Source: Liopterus haemorrhoidalis (lineage: Eukaryota; Arthropoda; Insecta; Coleoptera; Dytiscidae). From it: a stretch of DNA of 64,000 nucleotides. Of this stretch, positions 11,947 to 22,454 are shown one piece after another. A program made the position numbers and the translations under genes. Where the stretch lies: NCBI GenBank assembly GCA_963971575.1, contig OZ020618.1, positions 30,494,540 to 30,558,539 on the forward strand, given 5' to 3'. Below the pieces are notes generated by a model. That model searched no databases and was not told where the DNA came from. It saw only the letters and a list, made by a program, of their open reading frames with translations. Every line of letters begins with the position of its first letter. Within the stretch, counting starts at the first letter, position 1.

Positions 11947-12217
11947 GAGAAATAATAGTTCTTATTTACTCGTCAAATTTTCAGGCAAGCCCGTTACAGT
12001 AACGCGCTTGCCTGCTCTGATACAACATGTCGCACTTCTACGTATACATAGTGGTCTAGCTGCTAAAATATGTTTAGAAGTTGTTATATAGTTTTGGTTT
12101 TTCAACTTTAGACTGAAGATGACTGGATGTCCGAAGTCGAAACGTCTCGTAAAATTATTATTTTGTAATAATATTTTTTAATAAAATTTGACGAGTAAAT
12201 AAGAACTATTATTTCTC
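11947..12217 (+). mobile_element. Small foldback unit with 35-bp perfect ends and a hammerhead-like motif
   Basis: A 35-bp segment (11947-11981, starting GAGAAATAATAGTTCTTATT) is repeated exactly in inverse at 12183-12217. Just inside the left end lies a 33-nt hairpin (CAGGCAAGC...GCTTGCCTG, 11982-12014). Near the right end lies the motif CTGAAGAT...CGAAACGTC (12113-12146), also present in both arms of the adjacent palindrome and likewise followed by a TTGACGA-TAA block. This links the unit to the palindrome as one family. No protein is encoded. Penelope-like elements are one family known to carry hammerhead ribozymes in their terminal repeats; membership here is an inference. Confidence 0.6.
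12110..12147 (+). other. Conserved hairpin motif, copy A (hammerhead-like core)
   Basis: CTGAAGAT (12113-12120), a hairpin with ends GACT/AGTC (12121-12138), then GAAACGTC (12139-12146). The flanks AGA and TCT can pair as an outer helix, with UUUA/UAAA continuing after a one-base bulge. A hammerhead core is CUGANGA, stem II, GAAA, NUH. The match is good except for one extra U before stem II and an almost absent stem III. Cleavage activity is unproven. Confidence 0.45.
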
Positions 12218-12223
12218 GTTATT

Positions 12224-12227
<4 letters not shown>

Positions 12228-12309
<82 letters not shown>
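12228..12309. repeat. (AT)n microsatellite
   Basis: Roughly 40 AT dinucleotides between the small foldback unit and the left arm of the palindrome. Confidence 0.95.
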
Positions 12310-12311
<2 letters not shown>

Positions 12312-12392
12312 TGAATGATCTTGACGAGTCAGGATAATAATTGTGTTTCTTCTTTAATCGTCAATTAGGTAGGAAAATTAATAAATTAGTTT

Positions 12393-12450
12393 AATTCATT
12401 GGGACGTTTCGCATATATATTAGTTTTATGCATCTTCAGCCTATAAATTA
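12393..12450 (-). other. Conserved hairpin motif, copy B (in left palindrome arm)
   Basis: The reverse complement of copy C: core CTGAAGAT...GCGAAACGTC at 12440-12403 on the minus strand. It has the same inner stem (GCATA/TATGC) and outer stem as copy C, because the arms are near identical. Confidence 0.45.
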
Positions 12451-13379
12451 CAAGTTATCTTAGAGAACAATAATTAAATCTAAAATACAAATAATGTAAA
12501 TGGTCTTAATAATATCAAATATGGGTTTGTAAAGAGCAAGACCCAGAGGAACTGCAGACCATGGGTCCCAGCGGTGACTAAAGTGAAAAAATATATTGTA
12601 ATAAATAAGAAATCAGAAAACACTAACCTGTGATATGCAGTTAATCATCAGTGGCTGATGTAATGTACGTACATTATAAAATACGGTGGTTGTGTAATAA
12701 AAACTTAGTATAAAAATAAAATAAAATTAAAAAATATAAAAAATTACTAATGTTTGTCAAACTCATAAAAAAACGTAAATAACTGTTTACGTGTCAGTAG
12801 TTTAAAATCAAGTGTCGACAAAAAATTGCATAATGGTAAAAGATAAGAGATTGGGTGAATCATGTTTGTTCAAACTTGTAACCGTAACATATGTAAAATA
12901 TTGTAAGTTCATTGACCGACCTTGTCAGATAGTAAATTGCAAATTGAACATGTTAAAAATGAAGGAAATTAGTTAAATTAAAATGCAAATAGTTATGCGT
13001 AAAAAAATAAATAAATAAATAAATAAATAAATAAAATAATAATAATAAGAGAGTGGTGTTGTTATGTATATAAAAATTTAATATTGAGAAGAATATAGTC
13101 AGAGTATAAAAAAGGTACATGTGAGGTGAGAATGTACATAAAGGGGAAGAAGATGCATTTATGAGCGTAAAAAAAAAAAAAAACAGAAAATAAGAAGAAG
13201 TAGAACACAGTAAAGAATACTGGACTGGTAACTAGTCTTTAAGTAGGGGGTAGTAATGCATCTTCTTCCCCGTTATGTACATTCTCACCTCACATGTACC
13301 TTTTTTATACTCTGACTATATTCTTCTCAATATTAAATTTTTATATACATAACAACACCACTCTCTTATTATTATTATT

Positions 13380-13410
<31 letters not shown>

Positions 13411-13968
13411 TTTTTTTACGCATAACTATTTGCATTTTAATTTAACTAATTTCCTTCATTTTTAACATGTTCAATTTGCAATTTACTATCTGACAAGGTC
13501 GGTCAATGAACTTACAATATTTTACATATGTTACGGTTACAAGTTTGAACAAACATGATTCACCCAATCTCTTATCTTTTACCATTATGCAATTTTTTCT
13601 CGACACTTGATTTTAAACTACTGACACGTAAACAGTTATTTACGTTTTTTTATGAGTTTGACAAACATTAGTGATTTTTTATATTTTTTAATTTTATTTT
13701 ATTTTTATACTAAGTTTTTATTACACAACCACCGTATTTTATAATGTACGTACATTACATCAGCCACTGATGATTAACTGCATATCACAGGTTAGTGTTT
13801 TCTGATTTCTTATTTATTACAATATATTTTTTCACTTTAGTCACCGCTGGGATCCATGGTCTGCAGTTCCTCTGGGTCTTGCTCTTTACAAACCCATATT
13901 TGATATTATTAAGACCATTTACATTATTTGTATTTTAGATTTAATTATTGTTCTCTAAGATAACTTGT

Positions 13969-14025
13969 AATTTATAGGCTGAAGATGCATAAAACTAATA
14001 TATATGCGAAACGTCCCAATGAATT
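13969..14025 (+). other. Conserved hairpin motif, copy C (in right palindrome arm)
   Basis: CTGAAGA (13979-13985), U, inner stem GCATA/TATGC with an 11-nt loop, then GAAAC and GTC (ending 14015). The outer helix pairs AATTTATAGG (13969-13978) with CCAATGAATT (14016-14025): nine of ten positions pair, one as G-U. The inner-stem bases differ from copy A (GACT/AGTC) but still pair, which is covariation and argues for selection on RNA structure at some time. Confidence 0.5.
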
Positions 14026-14109
14026 AAACTAATTTATTAATTTTCCTACCTAATTGACGATTAAAGAAGAAACACAATTATTATATATATATATATATAT
14101 ATATATAAA

Positions 14110-15190
14110 TATAATGAAATTATTTTCATCCGAAGCATTTTCCCTAACTTTATTGATAACATCCCACATTTTCTTATTTTTATTTGTAGAGTTGTTGATT
14201 AAATTACTGTAATAATTAATTTTAAGAGTTTGTAGTAAATTGTTGTACTTTTTATTTTGCTCGGTGTACGCCTCTTTAAAAATAGGAAATTTTTGGGATA
14301 GTTCACGATATGCATTAACCTTGTTCTTAAGTTCACATGATTCATACGTTAACCAAGGGAGCCTATTTTTCCTGCCCTTCTTGCTGACGATCATTTTCAT
14401 ACGAAAACAAATGTTATAATAATACGTGATTATGTTTCATATGATTTTTGGGTACATTTATTATTTAAAACTGCTTGCCAGTCCTCTGTTTATAAAAAAT
14501 CATTAAATAGATTTTTATTAGCAGTGGATATATCTATTATGTTTCTTTGCATAGTATGGACTGTGTTACTAAAAATAATGTTAATTCATTGACTGCTATG
14601 ATCAGAAATATTTAATTCTTTAACTATTGCGTTTTGAAATTGTATATTGCTTGATAAAATGAAATTGTCAAGACATGTTTTGGAGTTTTTATGTATTCTA
14701 GTGGGGGTTTTAATAGTTAATTGTAAATTGTATGAACGTAAAATGTTGCAAAATTGTATTTTATTTCTATCATTGTTCAAAATATCAATGTTAAAGTCGC
14801 CTCCTATCACAATCTGTTTCTCTAGTTTAAATAAATAATCTAACACTAAATTAAAATTTTCAAAGAATGAAACAACATTTGCACCACTCGGTCTATAACA
14901 AGAAATAAATATAATACCATTAATTTCTACAGAGCAACATTCAATAATAAATGGGATATTATAATCGAATATATTTTTATTTTCAGTAACTGTCAGGCTA
15001 GATTTTGTATAAATAGCTACACCTCCATGTTTCCCTGCATTTTTACAGAAAAAAAGATTTTAGTTTGAAGTTATGTATGTGTATTTCATCCTCGCAATGC
15101 CAGTGTTCAGTAATAAATAGAACATCCGGATTGGAACTTTGAATAGCAACTTCTAATTTATTTATTTTATTTTTTAAAGATTGTATATTT
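14110..15190 (-). pseudogene. LINE-A endonuclease domain and linker
   Basis: On the minus strand from about 15185: ILHQNIQSLKNKINKLE (the Asn motif), ITEHWHCEDEI (catalytic Glu), then a one-base shift in a T run near 15050, HGGVAIYTKSS, SCYRPSGANVV, IVIGGDFNIDILNND (GDFN motif) and NISDHSSQ (SDH motif, about 14600). All the recognisable active-site motifs of the LINE apurinic-type endonuclease are present. The linker 14400-14110 (PWLTYESCELKNKVNAYREL, KMWDVINKVREN) is the usual region before RT. Frame breaks near 15050 and between 14586 and 14400 make it inactive. It normally nicks target DNA to prime reverse transcription. Confidence 0.82.
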
Positions 15191-15209
15191 TGATGTAAAA
15201 TTTTAATTT

Positions 15210-15800
15210 TTAATTTATTTTTGATGTTTTTTTGATTTGACGATGCTCTAAAAAATTATTCGTGTTTACATAATCAATTTCTGAGGAATGATTTGATGAC
15301 AAAGTCGGTGGTTCAGTATTATTTATTTCTTGTTGGGTGTTTATTTCGCCGCTTGATATAATAAATTCATTCGTATGATTGACTATTTTACGCAAAGGTT
15401 TATTTTTTGAAAATTCACTGTTTGGGTTTGCAGCACAGTTTAAGTAAAATAGTTTATATTCAATGCAAGATAAAATATATTTAAAAATTTTATATTTACC
15501 GGTTTTATTAAGGTGCAGACCGTAACGTGCCATGTCCGAGTAGTTGATAAGAGTATTTGGCTCAATAAACGTAGTGTTGCCGTGGGCATGCAGCACATGG
15601 CTTGGAAGTGAATTTAATTTCCAAGTTCATTTTCTTGAAAGAAGGCACCGACCATGATAGTATTAGTGTGTTTAGTGTTGTTCAAAGTGCTGAGAATTAG
15701 TGATTTGTGGATATCACTGTTATTTAACATATCGTTTGAGCCTGTCATGATAATGATATAGTTATTTAAAGTAAAATTTTGCGTGAGTTGATTAATATTA
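15210..15800 (-). pseudogene. LINE-A ORF1, SGNH-esterase-type C-terminal part
   Basis: Minus-strand translation from about 15800 gives NNYIIIMTGSNDMLNNSDI, containing the G-ND block of SGNH hydrolases, and TIMVGAFFQENELG. After a frame change it gives NYSDMARYGLHLNKTGKYKI, containing the block V His (GLHLN-TGK). The N-terminal Ser block and the coiled-coil part are missing upstream. The same architecture appears intact in LINE-D at 60431-61570, which supports the assignment. Confidence 0.7.
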
Positions 15801-15801
15801 A

Positions 15802-16066
15802 GTGCTTTCCTTTTACCACTTTACTTAAGAAATCTAAGCTAAGCTAAGTTAATCTAAGTTGTAAAAGCGTTCCATTTATAAGACACTGGCTAAGATAAAC
15901 TAAGTTTTTTCCTCCCCTCTTTCCCTTGCTAAGACAAGTACAGTCGTGGATAAAAACTATTCCACCGAAAGCGTTCCTTTTACGTTACTTAGAATTACTT
16001 AGGTTAGCTAAGCCATTTGAATAACTTCTTAGCTTAGCCAAGCATTTTAACTTGTAAAAGAAACGC
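15802..16066. mobile_element. MITE-like element with imperfect inverted ends
   Basis: The left end GTGCTTTCCTTTTACC...CTAAGCTAAGCTAAG and the reverse complement of the right end GCGTTTCTTTTACAAG...GGCTAAGCTAAG are related. An inner pair ('tgtaaaagcgttcc', 'aaagcgttccttttac') repeats the theme, so two nested copies are possible. No clear target duplication was found. It abuts the upstream limit of LINE-A. The superfamily is unknown. Confidence 0.45.
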
Positions 16067-16579
16067 AGATATTATATACTACATTATAGAAGTTAGCATT
16101 CGGCTTAAAAATAATAATATAATATAATATAAATGTTGGTTTTAATAATATAATATAATGAAAACGAATCAATGAAAAATTATTGAGGTTTAGGATTATT
16201 TAATTTTGAATGTTTTTTTACTAGATTCATGACGTGCATAAATGGTCTAGGGATATTTGCTGAAAATTTTTATGAGGATGGGAAAGGATTGTTTGTCTGA
16301 CAAAAAGTGTGGGCAGCCCATGTACGGGCATTTGTGGGGCTATTTTTTGCCAGAGTTGACCCCATTCCCGGGTAACTCCTATAGCCCGTTTGAACATATG
16401 GTTTTAGTTTGTGATTCGCTCACATAGCGCTGCCGTAGTGACTTGGTCGGACGGGGAAGAAATTTAATTAATAATAAGTAACTTTATTGAAAATACAAAT
16501 TATAAAGATAAATATACGATCTTTATATTTATTATTATTATTTACAAATCGATGTGTTCGTTTCCTAATTACCTAATAG

Positions 16580-16742
16580 GGATCCTATTGTACCTTTTCC
16601 AAGGAATATTAAAAAATATTGTGTTCCGGGATGTTATGATATTACATCAACTAGACATCGTTCTGCTTTATTTGAAGCCGATGTTTTTAACGTGTGGGTG
16701 AATCGCACCAGGTATCCAAAATTTGAATGGTATATTCAAAAA
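16580..16742 (+). CDS. Possible single exon of a THAP-type zinc-finger protein (partial)
   Basis: Between an AG (16578-16579, after 'ttacctaat') and a GTAAGC donor-like site at 16743 lies an uninterrupted 54-codon frame. It reads PIVPFPRNIKKYCVPGCYDI, then TRHRSALFEADVFNVWVNR and TRYPKFEWYIQK. C-x3-C followed by F and W about 25 residues later resembles the start of a THAP domain (C-x2-4-C...W...C-x2-H), a DNA-binding finger of P-element transposases and host proteins. The later C-x2-H pair would have to be in another exon, which was not found. It could also be a lone P-element or MITE-captured exon, or chance. Confidence 0.35.
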
Positions 16743-18480
16743 GTAAGCAAAATATATTTAAGAAAAATGATTTAAAATGATAAAGGTTCTTTACTGTTTA
16801 ATATACTTTTTAATAAGATGAATATTAGGCCCTACCTATTTTTAAATTTATTAAAGTATCTTAATTATCATAACCACTCAGTTTACTACTCATAAAACAG
16901 TTGATTTAATTGTGTATTATTATGCGTACAGTTATGTATATAATAAAAGCAGTACGAAGTACCCGTACTCAGGTATTAATGATTATAATATTTTTTTCTT
17001 TATAGTCTCTTTTTTCTAAAATGACATATTTTAGTTAATATATGTAAAAACATATAAATATAGACTTAATATTTAAATTGTTTGTATTTTTGTTTATTTT
17101 ATATTGTATAACATATTTATACTACAATGATGTTAACAATCTTAAAAATGTATTTGAACTCTTCAATGTTATTGTAATAGAATCTGGAAAGCATTTAAGA
17201 ATTAAATACATTTTCAAGATAGATAATGTCAATTATTAATTCACTTTTAAATAAAAGATTATAGTGTAAATTTTTTAATTTGTGGTTTACTCACATGGCG
17301 CTTTTACTGCAGCGCCTGATCTCCGTTATCAGTTTTACTGAACGAACTCTTTTACAAACATTAGTACACGAGTTACTCATCTAAAACAGAACTTTTATCT
17401 ATGGTCGACCTCAAATGACGCAGTTTTGATGAAACTTTGCACACCTGCGTGATTTGAGTTCGATTCTAGTGGATAAGGTACGGCTCTTGTGAATATTTGT
17501 ACAAAGGCTGTTGCATATTTGTACAAGCACAAGCGGCAGCCCTGTTTGCATGCACTTGGTGGGGTTTTTATGGGGTAACAAATTAACATTGTTTTCTTAA
17601 TTTTATTAGGTATTTCATTGAATATCCCATTTTGATGAGTGAATTTGTATATTATATTTTATTTAATAAATTGTAATATATTTAATTGATTTGTGGCCTG
17701 TAATAAATGAAAACATACAGATAACAGTTAATGTAATTTTATGTCACATTGCTTAGAAGAGTAATTTACCTATACATTTAAATGGGCTAAACACTTTTGA
17801 TGAAAATAAAATAAAACGAAGTGTGATTAAATCAATATATATGTACATATATGTGGACTATCATTATAGAACTTTAAATACAAATTATTTCTTTCTCTTT
17901 TCGATTAATATTTTTAATTTATTCAGTCGTTTGAAAATGTTTGAAATGGCATCTCTTCAGTTTGAGATACTTCTCACGTGTTCAGATGAATACGATAGAT
18001 TAGGAAGAAGAGAGACGGTTCATTGTCAAAAATTGCAATGGGGGAAGCTGGCACGTTGTCGTGTTTGGTGATGTTGATCATAATGTCTTGACAAGATCCG
18101 TATGACATTCCTATTTCTTCTGTAACCTTCTTAATAGATAATCATGTATTGGTACAGATTGACAGATTTATTCCCGAATGTGGATAATATTTTCGTCAGT
18201 TTTATAAATTAAAAGGCTGTCCGATCTTTCATGAGAGATAGAGCTTACCAAATCATCTTGATTAAATTTATTCCTTATTATTATTAAATTTATTACTTAA
18301 AAACGCCCGAAAAACTTAAAAGTTCAGTTCGAATCTTCTCCAAAAGTAGTTTTCAAAGTTCCTGTTGCCATCTTTCTAAGTTTGAAACAAAATTTCACAT
18401 ATGCACATTGCTCTTCAATCAGGTCCATCATAAAAATCACCGGGGTAAATAAAATCGAAGTACAAAAACAATTATAAAAT
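16743..18480. other. AT-rich DNA, no further exon recognised
   Basis: No second THAP exon could be seen. 'tttgtggtttactcacatggcgctt' (17278-17302) resembles 'tttgtgattcgctcacatagcgctg' (16411-16435), a possible worn direct-repeat pair bracketing the THAP-like exon. Confidence 0.4.
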
Positions 18481-18568
18481 TCGGAAGAGAAATAGTGAAA
18501 GAGGAAGAGGGAGAGAGAGAGAGAGATAGAGAAGGAGAAAGAGATAGAGAGAGAAATAGAGAGAGACG
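18481..18568. repeat. GA-rich microsatellite
   Basis: Interrupted (GA)n and GAGATA runs, purine-rich on the plus strand. Confidence 0.85.
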
Positions 18569-19015
18569 AATGTTTTTCTTGGTAAGTTGTTATGATTTAA
18601 TTAAAATAACAAATTACATTGAATGAGTGGGTGCTATGTATGAGTTCCAATAAGAATTATGAAACTGGTATAAAAAGTTCACGATTTAATTTGTAGCAAA
18701 ATATGTTTTATATCATCTTGTAATACTTAAAATATTTAAATTATATGCATACTCTAATAATAATTATTATAATAATAGTTATTCGTGTTTTTAAATTTAT
18801 ATTTTTACACAGGTTAGTTAAAAGAAAGTTACAATATATATTTACCTTATATTTATTTCTAACAACTTAAATTAGTGAAATCCTTTGCAAGGTTGTCCTC
18901 ATAGTTATAAAATGTGACTTAAAATGAATTATAAAACTAAGTACACTAATTATTAACTGAGTACCTTGCACTACTCATTCTAATATATATGCTTGTCTTA
19001 TCAAGTGTTTCCCTT

Positions 19016-19925
19016 TCATCTCGTATTTATGAATTTATTCCTGAGTTTTGAAATTATTCTCGGTTTGTTGCATGTAAATAAGACAGTAGAATATGGTAAT
19101 GTCATCAGTCTTAGTTCAACAAAATGTCTACAATCTTGTCTATATTTCATACCACAAATCACTCTAACGTTGTATTCGAAAATTATTTGGGTATATATGG
19201 AGTGTCCCCAAGACTGCAAAGCATATGTGATATGCGACTCAAACAGGGCATGATAAGCAGTCACCACGAAATTTCTGGGTACCTTAGATTTTGGGTTTCT
19301 TATACAATAGATTGATAGGCTTGCATAATTTCTGCGCTGTTGATTGCGAATGCTTAATTGAAATTTATACTATTAGTTACTCCGAAAAAATGAACTGGTT
19401 CATGTCTAATATTCTCTGTTGATAGCCATAGGAAAAATAATAGCTGTTGGGTTTTAGATTTATTTATGCTTAATCTGTTCGTCAAGAACCAGTTTTGCAC
19501 AGAATTTTTTATTATAGTGTTACTAGTTTTCATATCTTGGTAGTTATGAGACGGATTCGGTAGCGTGGTATCGTCTGTATATAAAACAATCTTTGCTTCA
19601 TTTATGATGAAATCATTAATGCAAATCAAAAACAACGTGGGACTAGTATTGAACCTTGCGTTACTCCAAACTACATCATTTGCTCTAACAAATTGCTTCC
19701 GATTTGTTAAGAAGGAATTTAGCAGTTGACAAGTAGTGTCTGAATTTATGTATTTTTTTTTATTGATAAACCATACAGCACACCGTCAAAAGTATTTGTT
19801 AAGTCATAGAAAGTGGCCATAGTGTATGTTCCATTTTCAAATCCAATTGTCACAATATCTATGAAGTCCAAAATAGCTGTTGTAGATTTTTCGCATCTAA
19901 AACCAACTCTACTAGTTCTAATTTC
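19016..19925 (-). pseudogene. LINE-B reverse-transcriptase remnant
   Basis: Minus-strand order: SRVGFRCEKSTTAILDFID (QFGFR-ST motif; 19922 downward), MATFYDLTNTFDGV (motif A, aspartates kept), SFLTNRKQFVRANDV, LFLICINDFI, IVLYTDDTTLPNP (motif C, YADD changed to YTDD), SVQNWFLTNRLSINKSKTQ, then, after a gap and frame change, AYHALFESHITYALQSWGHS and VRVICGMKYRQDCRHFVEL. This is the RT core and C-terminus of a Jockey/CR1-type LINE with both ends missing and several frameshifts. The C-terminal wording (SH-TY-L--WGHS, CR---L) is close to LINE-D, so it may be an old copy of a related family. Confidence 0.8.
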
Positions 19926-19935
19926 ATAAAATAAA

Positions 19936-20711
19936 GTACGATAGAAATTTAATTTAAAAAAGAGTACTTTCCTACTTACGAAAATTATTGTTATTACTAA
20001 AACGGTCTATTTTTAGAATAGGAAATATCCTATTCTAAATACAGAGACTTTTTAATTTAATGCAATTCGTGATAACGAAACGTTAATATTCCAACACCTA
20101 ATATTCACTACGAAGTAATAATGATAAAACGTCAAGCACAAAGTCACGCAAACAACTGATATTATATATTGTCAAGAGGACCAATCCACCCTAAGAGGGA
20201 CTAAAGCAAAGCACTATTAACTAAGTTACAAGATAATGGAGTAGCAGTCGCTCTACCGAAACCGAACTAACCAATCTACTGTTGATATATCAACATAGGT
20301 CTTGTGTCGTGCGAATTGGAATGAACAATGTATGTTATTTCTCCTTTAACACAATGAATTGAATGGCGCGTACAGCATGTACCGTGAATAACACTTAACT
20401 GAAACTGATGTAAAAGACAAAGATAATATAATCAAAGCAACTTGATCCGGAATGTACAGTTCTAATCGTCTTTATAACAAGTATTGATTCATAATTTAAT
20501 ATTGAAAAGGGGCACAGAAACGTATTAATAATTGGTTTTGAAAATCCGAAACACTCTATCATCATAAATTGCTAAATTATATATATATTGATTGTATAAT
20601 TTAAGAAGATTAAGAAAAGGCCAGAGCCGGTTATAGGGGTTCAGACATTGACGGCTCCTGCTGTAGAAATATGGGGCTTGCAATTTTTATTGATACCAGT
20701 TATTATAGGTT
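19936..20711. other. No gene recognised
   Basis: AT-rich. 'agaataggaaatatcctattct' near 20015-20036 is a small perfect palindrome. Nothing else is seen. Confidence 0.5.
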
Positions 20712-20870
20712 AATAATAAATAATAATAAGATCCCAACTCCTAGATAGGCGTATAAGGGGCAGAGAAGGTAAGCTCTCCGTTTCTAGACCGCCAGCCATA
20801 GATATGAAAGCCACGTGGTCAATGTGACGTTTCGGCCGGTCCTATTATCCCTGTAACAGGTACTCATTTT
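20712..20870 (-). mobile_element. SINE copy (same family as 5608-5870), head missing
   Basis: Shares 'ctagataggcgtataagggg', 'cagagaaggtaagctctccg', 'tttctagaccgcc', 'catagatatgaaagccacgtgg' and 'cctattatccctg...aacaggtactcat' with the copies at 5630 and 22455. It starts after an AATAATAA tail-like run (minus-strand 3' end on the left). The tRNA-like head is not visible. Confidence 0.65.
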
Positions 20871-22454
20871 TATAGGTTATATAAGATAACAGTTACTAAC
20901 TATAAATGTTCCTTAGATATACATCTATTTTTGCACGACAGTACTTATAATGAAATGCAAATCAGCTAACATTCAGACTCACCAACATTCTACCGTATTC
21001 TTCTCTACCAAATAACAAACAAGGGAAACAAACAGCTAGGTTGACGGCTCTCCAGCGCGCAGGCGTTTAATTTAAGTAATCTGTTTGCACACTGAATGCA
21101 AATCATTCTGCTAGCAGACATTATGGTAGAAATTTAAGAGAAAGCACTCGGTGTTTCCGCCAAATTATAAATTATATCGACTATATTGCATTGATTATTA
21201 TTACGAAAAATTATATATTTGTTTCGTGGACTTTTTTAGGGATTGCGCACAACTGCAAACCAAAGCAAACGCCGCTACTGGATACACGTGCTCCGATACA
21301 ATTTCTCCTTTTAATTTGGGCACTGTCAGTCGGGACTATTAGCCTGACTAACAAGAGCCTTCCAACTTGATTTGATAGGTATCAGGTCTTCCTGTGTATC
21401 CTGTAGAACAATTGTTAGACTGTCGGTTAGCCGATCTTTTCGAGGCATTTCCACTGGTCGACGGTTGTAAGAGCTACCGCACATTGGTAACTTTTTGTAA
21501 CGTGACAGTTTAGTCACTACCATCAAGTCCATAGCTTTAAATATAACAACGCACACGAAGCGACTTTTCAGTTCCTCAGGCCGAAGACTTTGAGTGACGA
21601 AACTGTCACCGCGTCTGTTTTTTTTTTTTTGCATGATGAAGCGCACACTGATGACCTTTTTGCGACTTCGGTAATGTGAGAGACATAAATAATGACATTT
21701 TAATAGAGGAAATAGAAGAGGCCGTCCCTATAAAATAGAACTTTGAAGGAATATTACTAGCTATATACTAACATACATATTTCATCCCGTTTCGGGTGGC
21801 ATTGATAATCACATATTTGTATTTTGATATGGCAGGTCTCAAAATTTGTAGTAAATAGTCAAAACTCTTAACATTCATACGGAAAAATCAAAAGAATTTT
21901 TGGGAATATGATCACAGTTTATCAAACATTAGGTAAAATTTTCCTTTAAGCAAGTTTTCGCTCTAAATTGGTTGGGTTCAGTCCGAGCCGGCCATAGGAG
22001 GGGCGCAAGATGTGCACCTAATACGGCCCCACTGATTGGCCTGCCCATCCCCCACCAAAGTTCATTTAGTTTCATAAGTTCAGTTTTTTCGGCCTCGAAC
22101 ATATTTTTGCACACAGTCCCGCAAACCCTAGGACATTTAGTCCAGTAGCTTGAATTCTCTTCTTGCTGTACCAGATTTCCCTGATTTTCATTATGCCGAG
22201 ATATTTGAAAGCATTACCTTCCGATGCAACTGACAATGGCAATGTATGTATTTTCCTGTTGATTCAGATATCTCTGTTGAAGCGTTTTTGTTAATTCAGC
22301 CCTTACAGAAGGTACCTGATCAGCCAATCATAGAACTATAGACTATTTATAAACTCATAAAATTCTTTATATGGAATCCGAATACATATCACTTTATCAA
22401 ATAAAGGCAACAAAAAGTTTTTTATTCAGAAGCAAAATCTTGGAATTAATTAAT
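20871..22454. other. No gene recognised
   Basis: An open frame of 106 codons on the minus strand (21646-21326) encodes a charged sequence that I do not recognise; its start lies in a poly-A/T tract, and chance is likely. The rest is AT-rich and featureless. Confidence 0.4.

Larger units (their letters stand above)
12334..14084. repeat. Giant inverted repeat, arms about 826 and 830 bp, 95-bp spacer
   Basis: The left arm (12334-13159) and the right arm (13255-14084) are reverse complements over nearly their whole length. The few differences seen are, for example, 'accatgggtccc' versus 'accatggatccc', 'gtcgacaaa' versus 'gtcgagaaa', and the lengths of an (AAAT)n tract. Identity is estimated by eye at about 98-99 percent. 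The spacer (13160-13254) contains a run of 14 A. Neither arm has a coding frame of note. Each arm carries one copy of the hammerhead-like motif about 70 bp from its outer end. The palindrome sits inside LINE-A. Any transcript across it would fold into a long dsRNA hairpin. Confidence 0.92.
10145..15800 (-). mobile_element. LINE-A: CR1-like non-LTR retrotransposon, split by an insertion
   Basis: Minus-strand order is: esterase-type ORF1 tail (15800-15210), apurinic-type endonuclease (15190-14586), linker (14400-14110), then reverse transcriptase (11897-10662) and a C-terminal tail reading into an (AAT/TTTA)-rich 3' end at about 10145. The two halves are separated by about 2.2 kb (11898-14094) bearing a large palindrome, AT microsatellites and a smaller foldback. 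ORF1 with an SGNH-esterase fold followed by an endonuclease/RT ORF is known for CR1-clade elements. The element is 5' truncated, or cut, at about 15800, where a MITE begins. Many frameshifts show it is dead. Confidence 0.8.

Noticed and set aside
13750..13800. CTGATGA in 'cagccactgatgattaactg', an exact hammerhead CUGAUGA
   Set aside because: No GAAA follows the possible stem, and no cleavage triplet is suitably placed.
18993..19315. Plus-strand frames of 63-86 codons
   Set aside because: They are antisense shadows of the LINE-B reverse-transcriptase remnant.
21326..21646. 106-codon minus-strand frame as a gene
   Set aside because: Unrecognised sequence starting in a poly-A tract, with no splice context or similar frame elsewhere; chance is likely in 64 kb.
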